Translations under genes and position numbers: made by a program
The notes under the pieces: generated by a model
What the model was told of the DNA's origin: nothing
Seen by the model: the letters and a program-made list of their open reading frames with translations, nothing else
Databases searched by the model: none
In this document: positions 35,889 through 44,827 of the stretch, one piece after another
Position numbering within the stretch: position 1 is the stretch's first letter
Layout: each line of letters begins with the position of its first letter
NCBI RefSeq assembly: GCF_036174265.1
Contig: NZ_CP108055.1
Span: 4,774,001-4,838,000 of the forward strand
Length of the DNA: 64,000 nt
DNA from: Streptomyces sp. NBC_00285
GTDB lineage: Bacteria; Actinomycetota; Actinomycetes; Streptomycetales; Streptomycetaceae
Direction of reading: 5' to 3'

Positions 35889-38800
35889 CTATCTTCGGTC
35901 ATCGTACAGCGCAATTCCAGGATAGTCGTCAGCTCTGCCCGCGCAGTTCTGCCGGGAAACTCCGCACGCCGGGCGAGATGAGGAGATTATACCATCGGCT
36001 GGATATTCGCCTTCATCGATTGCATTGAAAAGAATCTGTTCAGCATCCGTATGCACTTGCGGCGTGAGCTCCGTAGCGAATACTCGCTCATAACCGAGCT
36101 GGTCGGCCAGTGCACGCATTGCTCGACTCGTACCATTTTGGTTGACCGCGTAGACAAGGTCACCCCCGAGCTGACCGGTCGCGACCGTCGTAGCGCGATC
36201 AGCTCTCGTTCCCACACCCACCGTATCGTGTAGCGCCCTCGCGTCATCTGCCAATTGCTGAGGACTCACAGTGGCGGTCGAACATGTGCCAGGGGAAACA
36301 TTGTTTATGTTATGCACCAGCACTGGAACATTGCCAGCCACCACATAGTACGTGTGGAGTTCCTGGACGGTCAGGTTCCAGCGGTTCGCCGTACCGGGTG
36401 TGATCCGGGTCCTGACGACGAAGGCGGGAGTGTTGTCGACCGTATTGAGGGCGTCTCCGGAGCGGAGTTCGCCGGCCGGCTTCCAGGTGTGGGTGGTGTC
36501 GTCCCAGAAGGGGTGGTTGGCCGTGGTGTGGAGGGTGGCCGTGTGGCCGTCCTTGTCGCGGACGGTGACGTCGAGCAGGTCCTTGTCGTGGTTGATCCAG
36601 ATGTGCTGCACGGTGCGGGCGCCCCGGTGCTTGCCCGTCTTCGGGTCGGCTGCCTCGACCTTGTCGCCGTTCTTGATCTTGCCGATCGCCTTGGTCTTGC
36701 CACCGGCCATCAGGACGGGGGTGCTGGGCGAGAAGCTGCAGCGCGAGCCACCGCCCCCGGAACCCTCGTCCGTGGTGCCCGAGTTGCCCGTGCGGGGTTC
36801 GTCCGGGGCGGCCGCGGCCTTGCTCGATGCCGTTGCCTCGCCCTGGGAGTCGGTCTTCTTTGGCGCCGCCGCGTTGGTTCCGGCGGAGTCCTTGGTGGAT
36901 TCCCTGCCCGCACCCGAGGCGGCGGCCGCGTCGCCCGAGCCGCTGCCGGAGTCGTGCGGTGCCGCGTCGGCGGAGCCCTTCGGGGCGCCGCCGCCCTCAC
37001 CGGTACCGCCTGCTGCGGGTGGTGAGTCCGCTTCCTCCCCGCCCAGGGGTTCGCCTCCGCCGCAGCCCATCGCCATGCAGTCGGCGCCGCCGGCCAGACC
37101 GCCGACCGCTCCGATCGCCTCGCCCGCCGCCATGAGGCAGGCGGGGGCCGCGATCACGGTCTCGGCGCAGACGGCGACCGCCGCCACCACCACGACGACC
37201 ACGACGACGACCGCGACCACGGTCACGATCTTCTCGGCGACCGGCAGTGCCTTCTTGAAGTAGTGCCCGGCGCATCCGAAGAAGCCGGAGCAGCCGCCAC
37301 TGCTGTGTTTCTTCGTTCCGCTGGAGCTGGTGGTGGAGGCGGCGTACGCCTTGTCGTTGGCGGCGGCGCACTTGGCGTCGCAGCCTCCCCCGCCGCCGTC
37401 CATCGGGGCCAGCATCAGGCCGCTCGGGTCGGCGGAGCTGGCCGGGTTGTCCCCGGCGTAGGTGTAGCCGCCCATCTGGTTGGGGTCGCCGGTCTCGAAG
37501 ACCGGGTCGGGGCTGAGGAAGCGTCCCAGGACGGGGTCGTAGTTGCGGGCGCCGAGCAGGTCGAGGCCGGTCACCGGGTCGGTGGGCCGGCCCAGGAAGC
37601 CGTGGTTCTCGTCAGCCGACACCCAGGAACCGGGCTTGGTGCCGCGGGGGTTGCCGTAGGGGTCGAAGGAGCGGCGGGTGACGGCCAGGGTGGAGGCGTC
37701 CACGGCGGTGACGGCCGTGCCCTGGCCGTTGGCGACCTGGTAGGTGACCGCGCCACCGCTGGAGCGGGTGACGGTGGTGCCGTCCGGGCCGGTGATGTTG
37801 CGCAGTCCGGTCCAGGTCTTGGCGGAGACGTTGAGGGTGATCTGCTCGGCGCCGCCGAAGAGGTAGAGGACCCGGGTCTTGTCGGTGCCGTCGACCGCCG
37901 CGGTCTGTTCGAGCAGGCCGCCCTGGGCGTCGTAGAGGTACTTGCTGGTGTTGGTGTGGGTACCGGAGGTCGTCGCGACGGTCGCGGTGCGGCCTTCGGC
38001 GTCGTAGGTGAAGGTCTGGCTCTGGCCGGCCGGGATGGCGCCTGTGGCCGCGTTGGTCCAGGTCTGGCCGCTGCCGCCGCAGGTGGCGAGGGTCAGCTGG
38101 GTGCCGGTGGTGGCGGAGGCGGCCGGGTCGGTCAGGCACATCGCGGGGTTGGCGCTGCTGACCAGGGTGCCGGTGGTGGTGACCTTCCACTTCTGGGTGG
38201 CGTCGGTCTTGCAGGTGTCGATCACGACGAGGGTGCCACTGGTGGTGGCGTTGCCCGTGGTGTCCAGGCACAGGCCGAGGACCTTCACGGTGCCGTCGGT
38301 GCCGATGGTCCACTTCTCGCTGGTGGCGCCGCTGCAGGTGTTGACCTGCACCTTGGTGCCGGCGGTGGTGGAGCCGCCCGCGTCGTCGACGCACCGCTTG
38401 ACGCCGCCGGTGATGGTGAAGGCGCTGGTGAGCGGGCCGGTGCTGGTCACCTTCCGGCTGATGGTGTCGCCGGCGTTCACATTGGCGTAGGCGGGGTCGG
38501 TGTAGGTGGAGGCGATGGTCGCCGTACCGGACGGGTTGGCGAGGGTCGCCGTGCCCGCCTGGTCGGGCAGGGTCGCGGGCGCCGTGCCGTTCACGCCGGG
38601 GTAGGTGACGGCCTGGGTGGTGTCGTTGAGGGCGTTGCCCGTGGTGTCGTGGTTGACGGTGCCGGTGCGGTCGCCGAGCTGGTCGTAGGTGTAGGTCTGC
38701 CAGTACGGGGCCGGGCCGCCGACAGTGGTGGTCTTGACGGGGGACGTGGTGGTGGTCTGCACCCGTGCGGTGGTGCAGCCGCCGACCGAGCCGGGCGTGG

Positions 38801-41800
38801 CCGCGCTCGGGTCGGTGATGCCGGCGGTGTCCGTCCAGGCGGCGGTCAGCCGCTGGAAGGAGTCGTAGGTGAAGCACTGGGTGTCGTGGGTGGTGTTGTC
38901 CTGCAGGTCGTCGATCGCGGTGAGTTCGCCGACCTGGTTGTAGCGCAGGTTGGTGACGTCCAGGGCGGTTGTCGAGGTCTGCAGCATGCTGCTGGTCTGG
39001 GTGACGCGTCCGGTGGTGCCGTCGTACTGGGCGAAGGTCGCCAGTTCCTTGCCGGTATGGCCGTAGTTCGCCTGCATCACGCGTCCGAAGGCGTCGTGGA
39101 CGGTGGTGTCGAGGTAGGCGGGGGTATTGGCGTTGTTGATGAAGCCGCCGATGCCGTCGAGGTTGCCCTGCTGGGTGTAGCCGTAGTCGATGTCCTCGGC
39201 CGGCAGGTTGCCGTCCGCCTGGAAGTGCGTCGTGGACAACAGGCCGACGGTGTCGGTGTAGTGGTTGGTGGCGGTGTAGGTGACGGTGCCGGAGGTGGGC
39301 GCGCTGGACTGTCCCGCGGCGGCGAAGCCGTCGGACGAGGGGACGGTCAGTGTGCTGGCCAGCGGCTGGTAAGCCGTGTTGTAACCGGTGATGGCCTGGG
39401 TGTACGCCGCTCCCGAGGCGCCGCCGACATAGCGGGTGGAGGAGGTGAGGTAGCCCTTCTCCAGCGTGTCGTACACGTGGGAGACCAGCAGCTTGGACTG
39501 GTCGGGGGTGGACGCATAGGGGGCGGCGTACTCCGCGGTGGGGCGGTTGTCCCAGTCGTAGGTGTAGGACTGGGCCTGGCCACGGGAGTCGGTGACCTGG
39601 AGGAGGTTGCCGGCGACGTCGTACTTGTCGAACGTGGTCCTGCCGGTGTTCGGGTCGGTCTGGGTCAGCTTCTGGCCGAGCAGGTTGTAGGTGTAGGACC
39701 AGGTGTTGCCCGCGTTGTCCTTGACCGTGTCGAGCTGGCCGGCCGGGGTGTAGGTGTACTTGGTGGTGGCGTTCGCGGCGGCGACGGCGCCCGCGGTCCC
39801 CTGCTTCCACAGCATGGTGGTGCCGTTGGAAGCGACGACGGCCGCGGTGGAGTCGTTGCGGACCTGGAAGGTGGCGCCGGTGGTCGCGGTCAGGCCGGTG
39901 GTCCACAGCTGGGCCACGGCCGTGCTGTAGATCACCAGGTTGCCGTCGGTGCCGAACTTGGCCCAGGCGCCGGCGTGGCCGGAGGTGCCCGAGGACCAGA
40001 TGGTCGTGCCGGTCGCCAGGGCGGACAGGACGAGGTTGCCGTCGGACTGCATCGTCAGGCGCACGCTGTCGGAGGTCAGCGACGTGCCCGACGGAATGAC
40101 CGAGCCGCCCGTCAGAGTGACCGTGGAGCCGGTGTTCTTGACGACCGTGCTGGTGGTCTGGCCGACGGCGTTGGTGAAGGAGGCCGTGGAGCGGCCACCG
40201 GCCTGCGCCGTGGTGTCGGCCTCGTCGGCGCCGGGGTAGCTGGTGGAGGTGTGCCACTGCTCGACGGCCTGGTGCCAGAGGGTCTCCTTCAGAGGCCGGC
40301 CCTCACCGTCGTAGGCGGTGGTGGTCTCCGAGGGGATCTGGTTCTCGTTCGCCGCGTACAGCGTGGTGGAGGGGAAGTTGTTCGGCTCCGAGTACGGCGC
40401 GTAGGAGGCGACCTGCCAGCCGTGGGAGTCGTAGAAGGTGTCGGATATGACCCGGCCGGAGTTGGAGTCGCCCATGGCGGTGGCCTGGGTCTGGCGGGGC
40501 TGGAGCATGCCGTCGTAGATCGCGACGGAGGTCGCGTACGTGCCGTCGTCGCGCAGCGTCTTCGAGGTGACGGACGTCGGTGCGCCGGGCTGGGTGATGG
40601 TGTCGCCAGGGGCGGGAACGGCACCGGGGTTGATCGAGTAGGCGAAGGTGCGGTCCGCGCTCTGGCCGGCGGCCTTGTCCCGGCCGGGCAGCCACACCGC
40701 GGTGCGTCGGCCGAGCGCGTCGTAGGTCATGTCGGTCTTGCGGCCGTTGGCGTCGACGCTCTCCAGCGTGGCCCCGCGCAGGGCGTCGAGCGTGGAGGTG
40801 ACCTTCCAGCTCTTGCTGTTGGTGGAGGTCTCGGTGGTGCTGTTGGTGTTGCCGCCCGCGGTGCTCCACGGCGGGCTGAAGTCGGTGTGCGTCTTCTGTC
40901 CGGTGGCGTCGTATGCGTCGGTGACGCGGCCGGCGCCGTCGTAGGTCATGGCCGAGGTGGTCAGCCAGTTCTCGGTCGTGCCGGTGTAGCCGGTGGCGGT
41001 CTGTGTCGCGGTGGACTCGCCGGAGGCGGATACCTTCCCGAAGGTGCCCAGCTGAGCGGGGGTGCCGTCGCCGAGGTAGTAGATCTTCTTGTCCGTCAGC
41101 AGGTTGCTCGCGCTCGCCGCGGTGGAGCAGTCATCGGCGACCGAGGTGACCCGGTCGGGGTAGGCCAGCATCATCGTGTTCGACGACGGCGGGTCGGCGT
41201 ACGTCGTGGTGGCGCACTTCTCCTGCTTGGGGTCGACGCCGTCGCCGTGCGCGTTGACGGTGGACAGTCGCCCCTGGCTGTCGTAGGTGGTGTCGGCCTT
41301 GGTGTGCCGCCATGTGTTGTCGGCGAGCAGCTCGTACTGCAGGGAGCTGCTGGCCTTGATGCGGTGCGCGGTGAGGTCGGGCAGGGTGGACGCGTCGGGC
41401 TTGGTCCCGCCGGGGTTGTCGTCCTGGGTCCATGCCGTCCAGGGCGTCCGGGCGGTGGAGGCCGTGGTGGTGAAGGTGAACGGGCCGTTGACGCTGACCG
41501 TGTCGGCCTTGCCGCCGGCCTGGGTGTAGCCGGTGTCCTGGAAGTCGGTGCCGGCCAGTTGGTCCACGTCGGCGACGCTCAGGACCGTGGTGCCGTCGAC
41601 CTTGGCGTCGACGGTGATGGAGCGGCGGGTGCCGTCGGCCTTGTAGTCGCCGTCCATGCCCTGCAGATAGGTGGTGGTCTGCTGGGTGACGGGTTCGGGA
41701 GCCTGCCCGGTCTGCACGGTGACGGTGCGGAAACCGCGGAACTGGTCCCAGGTGCGGTACTGGTCGTCGGTCATCGCGTCGTCGTCGCGGTGCCAGGCCG

Positions 41801-44579
41801 GGTCGGTGTAGCTGTAGTGGGAGATCTGTGCCTCGGACCCGGCCGGGTTGCTCTGGGCGTCCGGCTTGTACTGACCGGCGATCGTCAGGTCGGACGTGAC
41901 GACGCTGTCGACCGTGACCTTGTTGAACCAGTCCGCGATCGGCTTGGATGCGCCGGGAACCGTCCAGTAGGCGGGGTAGCAGGACTCTGTGTTGCTGTCG
42001 GCGTGGGCGATCGACAGGGTTTTGCCCTTGCAGGGCTGCGAGTTGTACTCGACGGCGATCGACTCGCCGGTCTCCGTCTGGATGCTGGAGATGCGCGGCC
42101 GGTACAGCGGGGGCGCGGACGGGGAGTCGTCGTTGACCCGGTTGTCGATCTCGGTGCCGGTGAACGACACCTGGTTCAGCGCGATGTCGCTGTTGCCGTT
42201 GTCGTAGGTGCCCTTGCCGGTGTGCTGGAGGGACTGCAGCCACATCACGGCCTGCAGCATTCCGGCGTCCTTGGGGTCGACCGTGGTGCCGCTGACCGGG
42301 TCGACGGTGCCGCCCGCGTCCGAGTAGGACTGGCCGAGTCTGTAGGTGTCGACCGCGGTGAGCTGGTCGGTGGCCTTCACGTGGACCTTGGTGGTGATGG
42401 AGTCCAGGCGGGTCGTGGTCCAGAAGCTGGGTCCGGAGGTGATGCACACGTCGGCGGGGACGGTGGTGGCACCGTCGGGGAGCTTGGTCTTGTCCGTGGA
42501 GTCGCAGTGCAGGTCCCACGGCACGTCCGGCCAGTGGGTGGCGGTGGAGTCCTTGAGGTTGCCGGCCGAGCAGTCGGTGAACGTGCCGGTGGTCTGGCAG
42601 CGCTGGGCCAGTCCGAAGTCGACCTCGGCCGCCGGGGTGCGGCCGGCCTGCTCGTCGTCCAGCGTGTAGCCGTACGAGATCAGCGTCAGGTCGCCGCCGC
42701 GGGTGTAGGAGGTGAGGGTGCCGGTGTCGTCCGTGTCGTCGGTCGCGGCCGCCTGGCCGCCACCGAGGTCGTAGTAGTTGGACTCGGCGGTGTAGTCGTA
42801 GCGCTGCACGAACCCGTCCGGCGCCACGACGAAGTCGAGGTTCCAGCGCCAGCCCTCGGGCTTGTCGCACTGCGACGCCTTGCCCTTGGTGTCGTCGTGG
42901 CAGGGGTCGGTGGAGCGCGGGTGCAGGACGGGGACGCCCCAGGCGGAGTGCGTGGAGGGATCGGCCGGGGCGGCGGGCATGGTGGCGCTGGTGCCGGGGT
43001 CCTTCGGCGAGTGGTCGGCGCCGAAGTAGGCGGCCGTGCCGTCCGTGGTCAGCACCCGGTAGTAGACGCCGTCGTGCAGCCCGTTGGCCGCGCCGGACAG
43101 CTCCTGCACGACCGTGCCGTCGTCGCCCTGGATGCGCCACTGGCGGATCTCACCGGCCACGCTCGAGTCGACGCCGTCGGGCACCAGGACACCGGCGTGG
43201 GAGCCGAAGGAGAGCGTGGCGTTGTCCCCGCCCCAGCACTCGTCCGCCGAGCCCTTGACGATTTTCTTGCCGTCGGAGTCGAGCAGCGAGCTGCAGCTGC
43301 GGTAGCGCCGCTCGACGTAGCCGACCTGGTAGCTCCAGCCGTCGCCGACCCAGGAGGCCTGGGAGTTGCGGGCGGTGGTCTCCCCGTCGACGGACTGGGA
43401 GTCGTAACCCAGGCCCACCGAGGGCGCGTTGCCGCCGATGGCGGCGGGCACGGAGATCGGGTAGGAGTACGTGAAGGAGCCGGTGGCCGACGCCTGCCAG
43501 GTACCGGCGGCCGACAACTGCGTGGCGCCGTAGTCACCTTGTGAGCCGGAGGTGCCGGAGGTCACGGCGAGGGCCGTGGTGCCCGTGGCGTCGGCCGCGC
43601 TCAGCAGTGCGGTGTGTTCCGACATGGTCTTCGGGCCGTTCGCGCTGTCGGACGGCTCAGGGGACGTGGTGTTCCGGTCGTCGGGCTTCGGGGATTCCGT
43701 GCCGGTGGCCGGCTTCGCGGTGCCGGTCTCGGTGGCGCCCGGGGACTGTGAGGGATCGGCGCTCACGCCTGCCGCCGGCGTCGAACCGGCTGTGCCGCCG
43801 GCCGGTTCGGGGTCGTCCGAGACGTCGCCGCCGGAGGTCATGGTGACGGTCGCCGTCAGCTGCTCGGCGGAGGCCCGGTTGGTGAACTCGACCGGGGTGG
43901 CCTTCTGGCACTCCGCCTTCTGCGGGGTGGTCAGGGCGCAGCCGGGCAGCTGCACGAGCCGCAGCCGGGAGCCGTAACCGCCGCCGTACTGGCGGGCGAT
44001 CGTCGAGTAGTCGATGACCACCTTGACCCGGCCGGGGGCGGACGTCGTGCCGGTGGGGGTGATGCCCACCAGCATGCCGTTGGCGCCGGTGCGCAGGGTC
44101 TGGGCGTGGGACGCGGTCTGCACCCGCACGGAGTCGACGCCGTGCTCGGGGTCGGCGGGCGCCACCCAGACGGGCAGTGAACCCGCCTTGACCGGCTTGG
44201 GCTCGGACGTGGTCCGGGAGCTGAGATCGACTACGGCGGTGCCGGCCTTGGGCCAGTGCGCTGTCTGTGCCCGGTATGTGCCCAGGGCCTTGTAACCCTT
44301 GGGGTGCTTGGACGCCTTGGGTTGCAGGAGGTGCGCCCCCACGGCCTTGGTGGCGGGCAGCTTCTCGGGCCGCCACACCTTGCCGTCGAACGAGAAGCCG
44401 CCGTGGTGGCCGAATCCGTCGTCGGAATGGCCGGCCAGGAAGCCCGGCACGCCGAACCCCGAGGCGATCGCCACTGGTAGCAACAGCGCGAGCAGCGCTA
44501 CCGGAATGGTCCACAGCCCCAGGCCGCCGAAGAATCTCCGGTGCCATCTGCCCGCGAACCAGCGCCGTCTGCCACTCAC
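35889..44579 (-). CDS. RHS-repeat polymorphic toxin with HINT domain and C-terminal deaminase-like tip
   Basis: A 2,896-residue secreted or surface toxin. A basic N-terminus and one hydrophobic helix (about residues 18-45) should guide export. A Ser/Thr/Pro-rich region and a long series of RHS/YD repeats (Y.YD..G pattern) follow. A bulb-type lectin-like insert lies near 1490-1595 and a ricin-type beta-trefoil near 2057-2175. The RHS core ending is GARNYDPVLGRFLSPDP near 2343. A HINT autoprotease spans Cys2614 to His-Asn2756-2757 (starts CSFSPSTPVLM, ends VLVHN). The last 139 residues form the toxin tip, with HTDAEQ and CGVSRQNC, which fit the zinc and catalytic motifs of nucleic-acid deaminase toxins. 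The GTG start has GGGGGG eight bases upstream. The tip is AT-richer than the rest. Confidence 0.88.
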   Translation of the reverse strand: MSGRRRWFAGRWHRRFFGGLGLWTIPVALLALLLPVAIASGFGVPGFLAGHSDDGFGHHGGFSFDGKVWRPEKLPATKAVGAHLLQPKASKHPKGYKALGTYRAQTAHWPKAGTAVVDLSSRTTSEPKPVKAGSLPVWVAPADPEHGVDSVRVQTASHAQTLRTGANGMLVGITPTGTTSAPGRVKVVIDYSTIARQYGGGYGSRLRLVQLPGCALTTPQKAECQKATPVEFTNRASAEQLTATVTMTSGGDVSDDPEPAGGTAGSTPAAGVSADPSQSPGATETGTAKPATGTESPKPDDRNTTSPEPSDSANGPKTMSEHTALLSAADATGTTALAVTSGTSGSQGDYGATQLSAAGTWQASATGSFTYSYPISVPAAIGGNAPSVGLGYDSQSVDGETTARNSQASWVGDGWSYQVGYVERRYRSCSSLLDSDGKKIVKGSADECWGGDNATLSFGSHAGVLVPDGVDSSVAGEIRQWRIQGDDGTVVQELSGAANGLHDGVYYRVLTTDGTAAYFGADHSPKDPGTSATMPAAPADPSTHSAWGVPVLHPRSTDPCHDDTKGKASQCDKPEGWRWNLDFVVAPDGFVQRYDYTAESNYYDLGGGQAAATDDTDDTGTLTSYTRGGDLTLISYGYTLDDEQAGRTPAAEVDFGLAQRCQTTGTFTDCSAGNLKDSTATHWPDVPWDLHCDSTDKTKLPDGATTVPADVCITSGPSFWTTTRLDSITTKVHVKATDQLTAVDTYRLGQSYSDAGGTVDPVSGTTVDPKDAGMLQAVMWLQSLQHTGKGTYDNGNSDIALNQVSFTGTEIDNRVNDDSPSAPPLYRPRISSIQTETGESIAVEYNSQPCKGKTLSIAHADSNTESCYPAYWTVPGASKPIADWFNKVTVDSVVTSDLTIAGQYKPDAQSNPAGSEAQISHYSYTDPAWHRDDDAMTDDQYRTWDQFRGFRTVTVQTGQAPEPVTQQTTTYLQGMDGDYKADGTRRSITVDAKVDGTTVLSVADVDQLAGTDFQDTGYTQAGGKADTVSVNGPFTFTTTASTARTPWTAWTQDDNPGGTKPDASTLPDLTAHRIKASSSLQYELLADNTWRHTKADTTYDSQGRLSTVNAHGDGVDPKQEKCATTTYADPPSSNTMMLAYPDRVTSVADDCSTAASASNLLTDKKIYYLGDGTPAQLGTFGKVSASGESTATQTATGYTGTTENWLTTSAMTYDGAGRVTDAYDATGQKTHTDFSPPWSTAGGNTNSTTETSTNSKSWKVTSTLDALRGATLESVDANGRKTDMTYDALGRRTAVWLPGRDKAAGQSADRTFAYSINPGAVPAPGDTITQPGAPTSVTSKTLRDDGTYATSVAIYDGMLQPRQTQATAMGDSNSGRVISDTFYDSHGWQVASYAPYSEPNNFPSTTLYAANENQIPSETTTAYDGEGRPLKETLWHQAVEQWHTSTSYPGADEADTTAQAGGRSTASFTNAVGQTTSTVVKNTGSTVTLTGGSVIPSGTSLTSDSVRLTMQSDGNLVLSALATGTTIWSSGTSGHAGAWAKFGTDGNLVIYSTAVAQLWTTGLTATTGATFQVRNDSTAAVVASNGTTMLWKQGTAGAVAAANATTKYTYTPAGQLDTVKDNAGNTWSYTYNLLGQKLTQTDPNTGRTTFDKYDVAGNLLQVTDSRGQAQSYTYDWDNRPTAEYAAPYASTPDQSKLLVSHVYDTLEKGYLTSSTRYVGGASGAAYTQAITGYNTAYQPLASTLTVPSSDGFAAAGQSSAPTSGTVTYTATNHYTDTVGLLSTTHFQADGNLPAEDIDYGYTQQGNLDGIGGFINNANTPAYLDTTVHDAFGRVMQANYGHTGKELATFAQYDGTTGRVTQTSSMLQTSTTALDVTNLRYNQVGELTAIDDLQDNTTHDTQCFTYDSFQRLTAAWTDTAGITDPSAATPGSVGGCTTARVQTTTTSPVKTTTVGGPAPYWQTYTYDQLGDRTGTVNHDTTGNALNDTTQAVTYPGVNGTAPATLPDQAGTATLANPSGTATIASTYTDPAYANVNAGDTISRKVTSTGPLTSAFTITGGVKRCVDDAGGSTTAGTKVQVNTCSGATSEKWTIGTDGTVKVLGLCLDTTGNATTSGTLVVIDTCKTDATQKWKVTTTGTLVSSANPAMCLTDPAASATTGTQLTLATCGGSGQTWTNAATGAIPAGQSQTFTYDAEGRTATVATTSGTHTNTSKYLYDAQGGLLEQTAAVDGTDKTRVLYLFGGAEQITLNVSAKTWTGLRNITGPDGTTVTRSSGGAVTYQVANGQGTAVTAVDASTLAVTRRSFDPYGNPRGTKPGSWVSADENHGFLGRPTDPVTGLDLLGARNYDPVLGRFLSPDPVFETGDPNQMGGYTYAGDNPASSADPSGLMLAPMDGGGGGCDAKCAAANDKAYAASTTSSSGTKKHSSGGCSGFFGCAGHYFKKALPVAEKIVTVVAVVVVVVVVVAAVAVCAETVIAAPACLMAAGEAIGAVGGLAGGADCMAMGCGGGEPLGGEEADSPPAAGGTGEGGGAPKGSADAAPHDSGSGSGDAAAASGAGRESTKDSAGTNAAAPKKTDSQGEATASSKAAAAPDEPRTGNSGTTDEGSGGGGSRCSFSPSTPVLMAGGKTKAIGKIKNGDKVEAADPKTGKHRGARTVQHIWINHDKDLLDVTVRDKDGHTATLHTTANHPFWDDTTHTWKPAGELRSGDALNTVDNTPAFVVRTRITPGTANRWNLTVQELHTYYVVAGNVPVLVHNINNVSPGTCSTATVSPQQLADDARALHDTVGVGTRADRATTVATGQLGGDLVYAVNQNGTSRAMRALADQLGYERVFATELTPQVHTDAEQILFNAIDEGEYPADGIISSSRPACGVSRQNCAGRADDYPGIALYDDRR

Positions 44580-44827
44580 GTGTAAAGCCCCCCAGACATG
44601 CCGGCCGACGGGCCGTCACACAGTCGGATCACAGGTGAGTGATCGCTCGGAGGCTAGATTCCGCCATGAGCACACCTCAAGACCCTTTGCCGTTTCCAGG
44701 TGAAGTCCATGCATGCATATGGCAGATGCTGTGGAGTTTCTGTGCCGAAATTGATCAGTTACCTGCTCCCTGCGGCAACCGGGCCTCCCCCACCCCCGCT
44801 GCCCGTGAACCGAAGGACGCTCACGAG
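44580..44827. promoter_or_regulatory. Divergent promoter region between RHS toxin and LamG protein
   Basis: About 248 bases separate the two starts. The region contains the palindromic run ATGCATGCAT near 44710 and an alternative ATG for the LamG protein at 44666. No clear -35/-10 pair can be named by eye. Confidence 0.35.

Noticed and set aside
37263..43544. A plus-strand open frame of 2,093 codons opposite the RHS gene
   Set aside because: It is antisense to clear RHS/YD repeats, is made of Gly/Val/Arg-rich low-complexity sequence and has no domain; such long antisense frames are common in GC-rich repeats.
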